Below, piece after piece: positions 10,883-22,250 of a stretch of DNA of 64,000 nt (within the stretch, counting starts at the first letter, position 1; each line of letters opens with the position of its first letter). The notes below the pieces were generated by a model, which was given only the letters and a program-made list of their open reading frames with translations, was not told where the DNA came from and searched no databases. The translations under genes and the position numbers were made by a program. This DNA comes from Ectocarpus siliculosus (taxonomy: Eukaryota > Sar > Phaeophyceae > Ectocarpales > Ectocarpaceae), in the NCBI GenBank assembly GCA_000310025.1, contig FN648705.1:1-64000 (forward strand), written 5' to 3'.

Positions 10883-12734
10883 GTCCCACGGAGCGGTAAG
10901 GGCCAGACGCCCACTGCCACCGCAGCCCTCGCCGCAATGTGCTTCCCCGCCCTGGGTACCACACGGGACGGACCACACGGCGTACAAGGCAGCGATTGCA
11001 TACTTCACCGAGGAATTCCCGACACATACGAGTGACTGGAAGGGTAAAACATACAAGAGAATGCAAGTGCAACCCAGACATTTCCCACCATACAGACGAC
11101 TCCATCCAACCGCTTGTTGAACTGCCCATTTTCGCCCTTCATCTTCACGACACTACACACAACCCTTCGACTTTGACTCCAATCCACCTCGAACATGTCG
11201 CTCCTCGCATGCACGCTGTCTGTCTGGTCTGCTGTATAGTCATTTTTTAGCATTAATCACGTCAGTCAGAGAGCGCACGGTCACAAAAGGCTAGCGTGTA
11301 GCGACCCGATATGCAAATGGGTCCGAAGATCTTTTCCTGGGCGGTTCGGTGAACTCGTGCAGCGTCTATAAACACGCCAAACAGGCACTTGTTTTTTTTC
11401 CCATGGTCGTTCTCAACGAACATAGCCCCTCCATGTTGCACAAGGTTTTTATTAACCCTTATTAAGGAATAATAATATAAACACACACAGATAGACTACC
11501 CATTCGAGTTATACCCACAGTCGAACGGGATGTGGTGGAGTCTTTTCAGTGAGTGGAGGGAAACCGGCTGGGTACTGGACTTATCTCGAGTCATTTCAAG
11601 TCTATACACTGATGATTTATACCAGTGTTGCCAGCTGGTGCTAAGTACAAAAACATCTGTATAGGTAACTTACATTTTACAATACATCCCCTTGTAGTTA
11701 TCTACTGTGTCAACGACAAAATATCGGGGAGAATCCCTCCGTTGTGTCGTGTATTGTAAAATGTAACCTTCACAGGGGACACAGCGCAGTGTCTATTGAC
11801 AGCTTGCTGGTTTAGTAGATTAGGAATAATATTGTAAAAATCATGGAAGGTGGAACGAAGTCTACAGCAATACATCACCAGCCCTACATCACTCGTTTTT
11901 CACTTATGTGACTGGGTTTTCCCTGGATCTTTCGAGTTTTTTTTTTTCTCAACTGGGCGAAGAGACCGCTGACATCATCAAGGCCGTGAAACACACATAC
12001 TTTCAACCACCGTCTCCGTTCTGTACACACCTACTGGTATCTCCCACATGCACACGAACGAGTACACATCAGCATGGTCGCATCCACACGCCACCCCCTT
12101 GCTCACACAAACCTTTGGTACATAGCAGCAGACAAACACACATCAGGGCTCTCATCGGTGACTGCTGTAGGTGCTGGGCGTGAACTGGGGGGCTCGATCG
12201 AGAGAAGCAGACACATTTTGTCTTCACCCCGCACTGCTGCTGCTGTGAACTGAGCGTGTGGGTACCAACATGGCATAGCTCTAGTAATATCACTGTCCGC
12301 CCGCGGCCGAGGCAGCACACCCCGACCGCGAGGCATGGCACCTCCTAACGTTCCACTTTTAGTGCTTCTTCGTTGGGAGCGACGAGACATGTCCACGCAT
12401 GAACGAATGTGAAATCGGGAAAACCCGAAAAAGCATCCACCCGTCGGCAACACACCAGCAGCAGAAGCAGCAGCAGCCGCAGCAGTAGCAGTAGCAGCAG
12501 CAGCAGGCCTCGTGGTATGACATTCGGTTGAAAAGAGACGACGAGACGCAAACGCAGGAGGGACCCGGCGAGAGGCATCGCAAGGTGGACCCTTGCTCCT
12601 GTGCGCCAGCGATAACTTGAAGCAGAATGCACTTGGGCACAAAACGAAGAAAAGTCTGAAGTATGCTACCAACTGCTGTGTGCACGAATCGCAAAATAAC
12701 GCACCATCGGGTCAAATAGAATAAAATCGTACTA
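10883..12734. other. Non-coding, no gene recognised
   Basis: 10883-11250 could be the 3' untranslated region of the small exon before it. 11250-11900 is AT-richer with several TATAA-like words and no long frame. 12000-12700 includes frames caused by the CAG microsatellite. Confidence 0.35.
12459..12506. repeat. CAG/GTAGCAG microsatellite
   Basis: Runs of GCAGCAG interrupted by AGCAGTAGCAG. The frames over it give poly-Ala, poly-Leu/Cys or poly-Gln depending on register. No splice-supported gene was found around it. Confidence 0.8.
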
Positions 12735-13710
12735 TCATATATATCATGTTATGTATACTCACAGGATGGTCGTCGTGACGTGATACATTTCTTGTTATTA
12801 GTATGGGGAAAAGATAATATTGGCTCGATTTCTGTATTTCTATAGCAGTATGGACCAGACGCCGACTGTCCATAGAGGTCGTACGAGTGTCGACTTAGTT
12901 GTGCTGTCACAGCATCGTGCACGCACTTCTGCCGGTGCTGGTTTGTTGTTTGGAGTCTTGTAGGTCGAGATACAGAAGTGGGATTCTCGGGGTGTGGAGG
13001 CAAAAAAGTGAACCAGAGCAAAACATTGCATGAATGGCTCGACAACTGCTGCTGTGTTTTTGCTACAGCAGAATGGACTACAGACGCCGAACGACGTCCG
13101 CGTACTACGGCAACGACCTAACTGGATGGGATACTTCCTGCCACGGCGAACCATAGTACCATGCGGTGCAATCATCCGTTCGTGTGTCGTGCGGCTGCCA
13201 CATGTGTCGACGACAGGTACACGTAGAGCTCTCGCCATGTTGTCGTTACCGCGCAAGAGGACCCCTCGGAGATCTTCCACGTGGTGCTACAACGACAGCA
13301 GTACAACTGTACATCGATGTCGTAGGAGAGTGGAGTTGTGCTGTCACGGCATCTTCCACGCACTCTCCTACCGGTGCTTGCGTCGATTGGAGTCTTGTAG
13401 GCCGAAATACAAGAGTGGGTTGGGTTCTCGGGTTGTGGAAGCAAACCTGCCTGCAACAACAGAGAAGGCGGTGTTCTATTACTACAGTATCCCGCTCAAC
13501 TTTTTTTTTTTTTTGCGACATACATGTGGTTGCATATTTCTGTGCCACTGCCGAAAAAGACCGCTGGATCTTTACGCAGTCCATCTTTCGCATTTACACC
13601 GAACGACGCAGGACGGGTCTACCTTCATCATTGTTGTTGTTGTTGTTGTCGTCTTCCCAATAAAAACCGTTCCGACCTCTCTCTACCCAGTACCTTCATA
13701 TGTCCGTACT
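12735..13710. repeat. Composite repeat family, cluster 2
   Basis: Starts with ATCATGTTATG, TACTCACAGGATGG and a T/A-rich spacer, then block A (12850-13010), block B (13065-13330), block A (13310-13470), a T-tract plus GCGACATACATG (13501-13525) and a GTT microsatellite at 13630-13652. The ATCATGTT...ACTCACAGGATG end is shared with the cluster at 14030 and, inverted, with 30735-30785, so it is probably one terminus of the family. The minus-strand frame in block B (start about 13280) begins M-E-D-L-R-G-V and aligns with the equivalent frames in the other clusters. Confidence 0.8.
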
Positions 13711-14029
13711 GACACTTGACGCGGTCCCGTGGTCACAGGCAAACTTACCCTAAAAAGGTACGCTCAAATAAACTGGCCTCGAGGGGTCCGCAAGTCAATA
13801 GAAATCAACGACAGATATTCTGGAGTCCTCCGCTCCCTCTGCGCGCTATGCGAGGTAACAACTGAGACTAGGAGTCAGCATCACGGGCCAGAGATAAAGA
13901 GGTACACCCCTTGGTTCAATCTTGTTGCTTCACACGCAAGCAGAGACAAGGCCATCTGACCCAGAAAAAGAGAGAAAAATGAGCGACAAAGAGATAAAAG
14001 AGAAAAATAGACTCCATCGTTATGTACAT
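13711..14029. other. Unique spacer between repeat clusters
   Basis: Short unique stretch with no gene recognised. A 76-codon plus frame (13729-13959) has no support beyond being open. Confidence 0.4.
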
Positions 14030-15265
14030 CATGTTATATATATACTTACAGGATGGTCGTCGTGACGTGACACACTTCTTGTTATTAGTATGGAAAAAAA
14101 AAAAAAAAATGGCTGTGATAATTTTTTTCGTACAGCGGTATGGACCAGACGCCGACTGTACATAGAAGTTGGCGAGTGTCGACTGAGTTGTGTTGTGACG
14201 GCATCTTCCACGCACTTCTGCCAGCGCTGCTTTATTGTTTGGAGTCTTGTAGGTCGAGATACAGCAGTGGGATTCTCGAGTTGTGGAGGCAAAAGTATGC
14301 CTGCAGCCACAGCAAAAAATTGCATGCATAGCTCGACTACCGTGCTGCTGTGTTTTTACTACATAACAACTGGATGGGGTACTTCCTGCCACGGCTAACC
14401 ATACTACAACGCGATGTAAACATCCGTTCTTGTGTCGTGCGGCTGCTTCGTGTATCGACGACAGATACACACGCAGGGCTCTCGCGACGTTGTCGTTACT
14501 GCGCGGGAGGACCCCCCCGAGATCTTCCACATATATGGTGCTCCGACGACGGCAGTACTACTGTGCATAGACGTTGTAGGAGAGTGGAGTTGTGCTGTCA
14601 CGGCATCTTTCCCGCACTCTCCTACCGGTGCGTCATGCAGTCTTCTACGCCGGAAGACGAGAGTGGTTTGGGTTGCCGTGTTGGTTGTGCAGCAAACGTG
14701 CCTGCAACAACAGAGGATACGGTGTTCTATTTATAATTATCCCGCTCACCTTTTTTTTTTTTTTTTGCGACATGATGCAATTTTTTTTTTTTCTGAATAT
14801 GACACAACGAATCCATCTCTGTCATAGGTAAGAGTCAGAGTCAGATTAGCAATGAATTCATAGCGTCAGAAAAAGCTACCTGTATGTCTACGATTTCCCA
14901 GACAGCATATAGGGACATGTATGTCCCCTGCGGCATTTTTCCATTGTCCTTTGGCACTGCCAAGAAGACCGCCGTATCTTTACGCAGTCCAACTTTTGCT
15001 TTTATAATTTTACATCGAACGACGGGGGACGGGTCGCGACCTTCATCATGCCCACCTGCGACTATCGTATCGACGAGACGCCGACTGATCATAGTCGTAA
15101 GAGTGTGGAGTTAGCTGTGTTGTGACGGTATTTTCTACGCCCTACCCCGTCCGATACATACAGCGGCGACTATGCAAGCAAGTGTCCGTGCAACAACGAC
15201 AAAAAAAAAACGCGTCCATGCATATGTAGATAAGTCGATATATATACATCTGTTTTTGCTTCACA
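14030..15265. repeat. Composite repeat family, cluster 3
   Basis: Begins with CATGTTATATATATACTTACAGGATGG, followed by an A-tract (about 14094-14109), block A (14140-14320), block B (14340-14575), block A (14555-14725), the T-tract with GCGACATGATGC (14752-14779), then a C block (14935-15060) and a further A-like block (15055-15210). The two T-tract sections match 5765-5900 and 13500-13620. The minus-strand frame starting near 14530 again begins M-E-D-L-G-G-V. Confidence 0.8.
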
Positions 15266-16224
15266 GCAGGACAACTTCAGGTTGACATTTTTGTTTGACA
15301 CCACCGGAGGCCGGTGGATCTTTACGAAGTCCATGTTCCGTTTTATTTTTTTTAACGATTTTACCCCGGAGACGCAGGAAAGCAGGAAAGGATAAAATGA
15401 ATGGCAACATGTACCACTTCGTGACGTCACATAGATAGGATGACAAAAGAAAAGTTGGAAAAGAAGAATACGGCAACCTGTAGTCTATTTCACATTAAAT
15501 TTGTTAGTACACGCCGGACTTCTTCCACACATCTGGGTTCGAATCCAAACACCAAACTGAAATACCCTAATATTATCGATCGCCCTCGACAATTTGGGAC
15601 GTTTGCCACCAGTTCGTCGTGCTCCGGCGTCCGACCCATTGAATATATCTTCTGGAGTGAGTACGCGAACAACTCATCACAACACTACACCGTAGTTCTC
15701 CACCAGAAGACCCAAAAACGTGTCGCAGGCGCTGCCAATTGAAATGGTTTTCTTCTTTGATGTACCCGCGAAGATTTGCATCTTTTGGGGACGGCTGCAG
15801 TGGTTATTCAATCAACTGCCATCACACTAGACACCCCGTGAGGATGATGCGTACTGCGGAATTACAGGAAAGACCGACTACGTGTTGGAGTCCATGCCAA
15901 CTGCAAAGGGCAACAAAAACCATGATCGTGCGCCTGAGTGTCCCAAACATGTAATACTATCAGGTTGAAACAGCCGGACGCCAAGTGTGGAAAAAGGCTC
16001 GTATGACCCGACTTTCGGTGCACATCAGCATCAACTGATGAAGTAAGCAGTATGACACCGACACAGCAATCGGGAAAGTTTGAATATTTTTATTGGGCCT
16101 TCCTAAAGATTCCGAAAGACGACACGCACGTCGTTCACACGTCCAGCCCCACCAATAGGTTTCTAGCGCTCAACCCTACCACACAGCAACCCAGTGCTTT
16201 ACCACGCACTGTACACCCCAACTC
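15266..16224. other. Mostly unassigned; contains one candidate exon
   Basis: Apart from the minus-strand candidate exon at 15490-15684, nothing is recognised. The plus-strand frame at 15440-15742 overlaps that exon and looks less protein-like. Confidence 0.35.
15490..15684 (-). CDS. Candidate terminal exon, function unknown
   Basis: On the minus strand an acceptor-like CGGTGTAG ends at 15685 and is followed by 64 codons and a stop. The product starts C-C-D-E-L-F-A-Y and includes GRTPEHDELVANVPNC and ending VRRVLTNLM, which reads as a soluble helical protein. The upstream exon was not found and no family is recognised. The alternative is a chance open frame. Confidence 0.28.
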   Translation of the reverse strand, partial: CCDELFAYSLQKIYSMGRTPEHDELVANVPNCRGRSIILGYFSLVFGFEPRCVEEVRRVLTNLM

Positions 16225-16824
16225 ATGACCGATCCAAGAGATCGCGGCAACAACCGCCGTCGAGACGACACAAACACAAGGAACCGCCGGTACCGAGTTG
16301 TCAACGCCACCGACATAAACACGCGTCGAGGGGCTCAGCGTGCTGCCTCCGCCGATGCCCTCAACGCCCATCGTAGAGCACAATATTCCGCGTCGGCAGA
16401 GGCTATCAACAGTCGTCGTAGAACTCGCCATGCCGACAGAGCACAACACCTCAACGCCGCACGTCGACGGCGTAGAGCGACCGTCATCAACAACAAAAGG
16501 GGGTTGCCCTTCAACGACATCTTTCACGCCGAGGACGACTCCACCTCACTACGAGCCATTGTTGGAGACCGCCAGCGAGCCTTGGAGGAGGCGCGACGAG
16601 ACCAGGGCATCACAGCGCAGACCGGAGATCCTTGCCGGCATTGTGGCGCCAAACTGTTCGCTAAAGAGTCCAAGGGCATTTGTTGCAAGAATGGGAAGTA
16701 CATCCTCCCGCGACTGCCGCCACTACCCCCTTCATTGAAAGAATTGTACGATTCTCCGGAGCCATCAGCGCAGAGGTTCAGGAAGGAATCGAGGATGTAT
16801 AACTGCCGATGCAACTTCGCCTAG
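16225..16824 (+). pseudogene. Truncated Helitron-like protein, N-terminal zinc region
   Basis: The 199-codon frame starts with ATG at 16225. The first 110 residues are Arg/Ala/Asn-rich with a loose repeat of the type N-x-x-R-R. Residues about 136-198 contain C-R-H-C-G-A-K-L-F, E-S-K-G, C-C-K-N-G-K, LPRLPPLPPSLKELY and FRKESRMYNC. This is the CxxCGA...E...CC-GK-LP-lP-P-l-Ly...FR-iR-yN pattern that precedes the helicase-like (Rep) domain in Helitron proteins and related ORFs. The frame then stops with TAG where the family usually continues (afas-like), and no Rep or helicase domain follows. I read it as a fragment or a copy with a nonsense change. Confidence 0.65.
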
Positions 16825-17090
16825 CTCAACGTGGAGGATGGTGAACTCAAAAAAATGTTCGGTGACCATCTCTTGTCCGTCCAAGGGAGGTGAGATCGAT
16901 TCACATGTGCAACGATATATGCTACAATTGTATAATGAGGTATAGATTCATTCGTGTGGTCTTTCATTTCTATTTTCCTTCGTGGTTTAAAACACGTTTG
17001 ATTCGTTCGATAGCATATAAATGAGTGTAGATTAGTTCGTGTGATCTTTCGTATATATCTTTATTCGTGTTAAAAAATACAATACATCCA
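16825..17090. other. AT-rich spacer
   Basis: AT-rich sequence between the Helitron-like fragment and a TATA box. A minus-strand frame (16970-17206) is open but unsupported. Confidence 0.4.
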
Positions 17091-17098
17091 TATAAAAG
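17091..17098 (+). promoter_or_regulatory. TATA box
   Basis: TATAAAAG, a near-perfect TATA box, lies 69 bp upstream of the ATG at 17160. The spacing is similar to the TATA boxes at 38796 and 50497, which suggests a short 5' leader. Confidence 0.5.
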
Positions 17099-17159
17099 CG
17101 TATTTTCGTCTTTTCTTCTGTACGACGCAATACCCGTACACCTTCCGATACAAAAAACA

Positions 17160-17339
17160 ATGTCACTAACATCAACAATCATTTCCCTCCTCCGTTCATA
17201 TTCCATTCACACACCGCATCACAAGTTCGTACATCCTGCGCTCTCCCCCATGTACACCGTTCCTGCCCATCTCTTTGGCCAGAACTTACCATTCTGTTCG
17301 AGACGGCGGCCATTCCAACGTTCAATGGCTCCTACATGA
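17160..17339 (+). CDS. Small ORF downstream of TATA box, function unknown
   Basis: The ATG is in an A-rich context (AAAAACAATGTC). It encodes 59 residues beginning MSLTSTIISLLRSYS, hydrophobic at first and then His/Pro-rich. No family recognised. A second frame (17275-17481) in the same stretch contains FVSSHLDKGTMTTILREL, which looks more protein-like, so the true product may use that frame after splicing. Both are uncertain. Confidence 0.3.
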   Translation: MSLTSTIISLLRSYSIHTPHHKFVHPALSPMYTVPAHLFGQNLPFCSRRRPFQRSMAPT

Positions 17340-17660
17340 CCCCAACTTCGTCTCTAGCCACCTCGACAAAGGGACCATGACGACGATACTGCGCGAGTTG
17401 CGATCCACATCACCCTATGTCGGACGCCTCAAAGCCGCCATGAGCACTCGGTGGGTGCCTACCGTCACGACCTATACTTAAAGTTAGACTACAGCAAAAT
17501 ATTCGAGTATCATTTGGCTCTGTTAGACATGTCGAACGTGTTTCCTGCTGCCAACATCCCCACATACCACTTCGTATCCATATTGTGCATATGTTTCTAT
17601 GATATGTTGGGTACCTTTCTTGTCGGCAATCTCCATCATAATGTGAACAATGTGTACTTC

Positions 17661-18230
17661 GGTTTTTCGGCTTTACAATTTCCGATAGACCAGACTATGG
17701 ACTCACACGTCCCTTCCCCCTCCGCAGGACCGCGCGCTCGTCGAGTGCCGAAAATTCTTCACAAATTCCTTACCTCTCCACTTCTTCCCCCTACACATCC
17801 TCTACCCTTCTTCTTCTTCTTTGCTTCCCCACGGACACTCACTACCATCGGGCCGGGATGTTGGCCCCCAGGCCCATTGGGGGGCGGGGGGCCAATCCTT
17901 AACCCTAGTAATGCATACGCCGACTTTTCGGCTTTTCGATTCCGATAGACAAGACTACGGACTGACATGTCCCTTTCACCCCCGACGGGACCGCGCGCTC
18001 GTCGAGTGCCGAAATTTTTCACCACTTCCTTGCCTCTCCCAACACCGTCCCTTCTTCCCGCCCCTACAAATCCTCTCCCCGTAGCAAGCTCATAGAGGGA
18101 TCCGGACAACAACTCGTCTTCTTCCTCTTTCCTTCCTCCCGGACACTCACCACCATCCGTCCTGGATGGTGGCCCCCAGCCCCATTGGGGGGCGGGGGGT
18201 CAATCCTTAACCCTAGTTTATATACTACAA
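17661..18230. repeat. Direct duplication of a 260-310 bp promoter-like block
   Basis: Block 1 (17661-17920) and block 2 (17921-18230) share TTCGGCTTT, TCCGATAGAC, CGCGCGCTCGTCGAGTGCCG and a C/T-rich middle. Both end with CCATTGG, a GGGGCGGGG-like box and AATCCTTAACCCTAG. The offset is 260 bp at the start and 308 bp at the end, so block 2 carries an insertion of about 48 bp. Block 2 is followed by TTTATATAC and a gene at 18391. Confidence 0.85.
18175..18228 (+). promoter_or_regulatory. Promoter-like cassette (CCAAT, GC box, CCCTAG, TATA)
   Basis: In order: CCATTGG (inverted CCAAT), GGGGGCGGGGGG (GC box), AATCCTTAACCCTAG and TTTATATAC. The cassette lies about 170 bp upstream of the ATG at 18391. 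A diverged copy without the TATA word lies at 17868-17915, and related copies are found at 52361-52415 (minus) and 63621-63675. Confidence 0.5.
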
Positions 18231-18390
18231 ATAGACAGGGACAATCGGCTGTGATCGGAGCTAGCTGTAGTCCCGAAAACCCTTGCCATTGCGAGCGAAA
18301 AGTGGCCGGGGACGATGGTCTCCTTGCCGCTCCTACCTCTCTGCCTTTAGACACAACAGCAACAGAAGTAACCCAATCGCCACCATCATC

Positions 18391-19045
18391 ATGGACCCAG
18401 AGGGAGTTGCTCAGTTTTGGCAGCACACAGCAGACCAATGGCACCCAGAGACGGCTCCACGTGTTGTCTGGGATGAGCTGCTGGCCATCGCGAGCTCCAC
18501 GCCAGACCAACCTCCCGACGCCACGGCTGCTGCAGCCCCGGCGGTAGGACAGCGCTACTGTCAGCACGGGGCAACAGAGCCGCAGCCCCTACCTGAGATC
18601 AGGAACCTTGCGGAAAGGAAGACCGCGGCGCAGCAGCACCCTGGTCTCTGCGGGTACCATCACTCTCGCTGTATCGGGGCGGTCGACTTTGCCAAGGCAG
18701 CCGAGAGGAGCTCGGGAGGCGCGGTCACAACGAAGCGTCGACGGAATCACGTGAGTCGTGAAAGTACCACCCACAATAAGTGTATGTTGCCTGTAGCTGG
18801 CTGGCTGGCTCTAGCCCCAACACGTATGCATGGCAGGAGCATGACTTTTACGTGAGGATTCTGTACACATAGGAATAGTCTCGTGTATGTAGCTCGTGTC
18901 TTCGTGCGCTCCAACATGTACACATGTACATCTACAGATATATGCATATATATGCGTACGTTTCTTTTCTATGTAGCATATCTCCTCGTGTTGCTACAAG
19001 AGGAAGCACACATGCTCGAAAATCAACACATGCTGCATGTTGTGA
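18391..19045 (+). CDS. Two-exon gene, Cys/His-containing product, function unknown
   Basis: Exon 1 starts at an ATG in a good context (CACCATCATCATGGAC) and runs 120 codons to CAC at 18750, followed by GTGAGTCG, a canonical donor. It encodes MDPEGVAQFWQHTADQW at the start, an acidic/Ala/Pro middle and a C-terminal part with YCQHG, GLCGYHHSRC and the basic K-R-R-R-N-H. The best acceptor downstream is the pyrimidine-rich TTTCTTTTCTATGTAG ending at 18976. The phase-0 continuation adds 22 residues rich in Cys (CCYKRKHTC, TCC) and a TGA at 19043-19045. The Cys/His spacing could form a small zinc site, but no family is recognised. Exon 1 is well supported; exon 2 is a proposal. Confidence 0.5.
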
Positions 19046-21088
19046 CGGTTGCAGCCGTGCCCATGGCAGCTGCTGTAGGATGCAAGGACGGCGATACACA
19101 TGTGTGCGTTGAGCAGTGCTTCATTTGTCTAGACTAGGAAATGTAAGTCACTTTCGAACTTCAACAACGAAAATGCGGTATGACTTGGATCAACGCAGCT
19201 GCGAGAGCGAAGTCATGACCACACGAAGTGAAAAGGATAGAGGGATAAGCGACGTCGGCGACTCTGCTCCCAACCCTAACAGAATGCTCCAGCAATCCTG
19301 TCGAAACGCATACATATGGTGCCCAACACGTCGATACCCCGGGGCATGCCGAGAAGATAGGGTAGTATCTTCCGTATGATGGAACGGGGAGAGTCCGTCG
19401 TATTTAGTCACCAAGTCTTCAGAGTTTTCTCTGTTCAAGGCAGAAGGAGTAACGCGTTGTCGAGGGACCGAAAATATCCTCCATGCAGTCCGAAAGGAGG
19501 AACGTCCACATTGCGTGTACGCGTCCGTCTCTCACAGGATATCGATGCTATCGTTCGTTAGCTCTCCGTTTTCCCCCAAAGAACTGGAGTACACTCTGTA
19601 ACCGACAACCCGACTTCCATGTTTTTCCTGCTCACAACGTGCAGGCTTCGTTCGACACGAGCATTCAGATGAATGCAAAAGGGGTCGTGGCGTGCAGATC
19701 ACGAGTAGAGTAGTGACTGCTTCACGCAGGCGTGCCGCGCGGTGTGGCCGGGGGATGAACCCGTGCCAGCGGCCATTCATTGCGGACGCCTTCCTGTCGT
19801 GATATTTGAGGGTGTACGATAGGCTGCTCATGGGGCGTGAGGGATGGGGTGTGTGCTGAACGACGTCTTACTCACGAGGATTTGGAAGATTTGCGCACCG
19901 ATATGCATGTACATGCCGTGGTTGTTATTTATGGCTGGTTGGTTCCGGATCGAGCAGACCGTCGAGGATTGTGCGTGGTTTGCCGGGCGTCTTGTCTCAT
20001 CATGTTGTTGAGTTCGCTGGGGTAATTTCGATAAATGGTGCCGGAAAGGCACGCGTCAGTGAAAGTAGCGGTCAGGCATTCTACAAATAGCATTGGCAAA
20101 TAGCATTGGCACATTTCGTAGTCACACCCGTCGGAGGGCGTAGACATGTGAATGTCGAGGTCAGCGTGGTGTGGGAACGAAGACAACGAAAAAAATTATT
20201 CTACGTACGCATGGCTTCCTCGTGTGGAGGGAGCGTCTTATTCACACAATTGGATTTCGATGGCGTTCGCGGTCTCCGAACCACTCGTGTATTGAGACAC
20301 CAGCGGTGCGACACCATCGGTATGGCGTGTGTGTCACGTTGTTGCGCGAAAGGAAAATCGCACGCAGCCAGAAAATCAAAATGTGTCAGTTAGTCGTTTC
20401 GTAGATGCGAAAGACCTCTTGCGATGCTATCTGCAACTCTTGCAAACTCCTGCCACTGGCCAACGTGGCTGTCAACCAACCTCGGATACCGGCGACAACC
20501 CAACGCCGACATGTAGTTATTATGTTGACAAAAAAATACATACGTGTGGACGTCGTCCCTGTAAACAAACGACCACACAAATAATAGTACAGCAGGCAAC
20601 ACTGGAAGCCTGCCAGGGGACCTAAAGTGAAAGTTCACAATTGAAAGGTAGTATCTCCCAACAGGTGCCCCACAACAAACTCTCCGCTGCGTACATCTCG
20701 GCGAATACGTAGGACCACAAGGAACAAGCGCTTTCAGGCGCACTACGAGGCCTAAACTTTGTCCGTTCAACAACGGGGAAAGGGGGACACGCCGACAAGG
20801 TTGGTTATTTCGAAACGATCACCCATAGCCTGGACGACCGTTATCTCACTGCAATGTGGTAGGGCCGTGGTAAAACCTTAACCAAAGAAATGTCGGGAAA
20901 CAATCGAATGTTGTTGTAACACCAAAACACAAAGCCACACTACAATACCACCGCTGTTATCAGCAACACAGGTAAACGACGAAGGCAAAAAAACTATCAC
21001 TCGTCCACCGTTGCTTTCAAGAAAACACACGTGGACGATACAGGCACAACAAATCCCTCGCGGAAGGGAAGATGGTTGATGAACGACA
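19046..21088. other. No gene recognised
   Basis: Non-repetitive sequence with scattered frames under 100 codons on both strands. A small duplication AAATAGCATTGGC occurs twice at 20085-20109. The last 200 bp could be the 3' region of the minus-strand transposase gene. Confidence 0.4.
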
Positions 21089-21907
21089 CTAATATGCACT
21101 TGTAGGAACAGTTTGACCCCCAGGCAAATCACAACGGAGCACCCTCGAAACACATCCACGTCTCCTCCGCCAGGAACACATGCCACATTCAACGTACAAC
21201 GTTAGGTCAACAAAGGAATGCGCTCGCGAGCACCAGACGATATCCTTGCGTCCCACCACCCCGTACTTCTGGGGGTTCCGTTGAGCATGTCCGGCCCTAG
21301 CATGCTTCACAGGGTTGTTGAAGCATGCCTGGCACATCAAAACATCCCGGTCCCCTGCCTGTTTGCCAACACAAAACTCCGCGCAGGCACATCCTTTCGA
21401 TGTCTTACTCTTGCATCCGGGGTGCATGCATTTGCGTTGAGTCTTAACCGAAATGCTCCCCCACACCTTGTCCGGGGCACCCGTCGCCGCCGGTCTCCCC
21501 CCCTTGTTCGGTCTACCAACATTGCACCTCGCCATGAGTTCCGTCGACAACATTTCGTCCCAGACCGCCGTCTCCATCTTGGCCAACCTGCCCAGTTCGA
21601 CCAACACCCTATCCAACTTCTCCACCACCTCAAGCTCTAGGTCTCCTCCCTTGATCCTCTTGTTGGCCTGACCCTCCAAGAGGGACACGTACTTTTCGGA
21701 ACATCACAAAAATATTGGCGAACGTCTGCTCAAACTTGCCCTCCATCACTCGTCGCAAGTGGCTCGTGTACGGCTTGTGGTCATGGGTGTGGGACCCATT
21801 CTGCTGGTCAGCCGTGTCTACCCCCCCCCATTTTGGCAACATAATCCTCGCGCATGCACGGCTGCTGTAGCTCCAAGATTTTCCCAGCCTGACCAGCTTT
21901 CCGCAGA
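21089..21907 (-). pseudogene. piggyBac gene: last exon, frameshifted, with Cys-rich finger
   Basis: The acceptor CATGTTCAG is in phase with the previous exon. The frame reads through LELQQPCMREDYVAKMGG, then a run of nine G (21831-21839) shifts it; with eight G it would continue into the hallmark MGGVDTADQ. Near 21700 a second shift (CC for C) is needed to join FANIFVMF to EKYVSLLEGQANKRIKGG. The rest is open: a coil (VEKLDRVLVELGRL), then the finger CMHPGCKSKTSKGCACAEFC…CQACFNN…HARAGHAQRN, similar in type to the C-terminal CRD of piggyBac proteins. Confidence 0.7.
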
Positions 21908-22250
21908 CTGAACATGAACGGATGGGGACGGGATGGCAGGGGACAGACGAAGAACCTGGGTTAGGCAACACACTATCCACAGCAGGAACGACGCACTGGA
22001 AAGAGGGCGTCAGCCGCTGTCAATAAAACAATACACAAGCCCCAAGTACCTTCCCGACCGGTGGAAGCAACGTGTGTGTTGAACCGAAAACGAAAGGCAC
22101 CAACGCGAATCGCTGCATGTTATCAAGCACGAAACCGAGAACTCCATCACACGACGAACCAGTTTGACCGACGGCTAAACGAGCGAGACACCAGACATCA
22201 AAACACAGCGATCAACATGAATCTGGGGAACAACGAAAATAAAAGGTCAC

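Noticed and set aside
12103-12715. Minus-strand frames of 95-189 codons
   Set aside because: Driven by the CAG microsatellite and flanks; no splice sites, domains or sensible composition.
21669-21693. A 25-bp GTACGT…GTCAG mini-intron in the piggyBac gene
   Set aside because: A one-base frameshift (CC for C) gives a more natural continuous protein, and introns this short are not otherwise supported.
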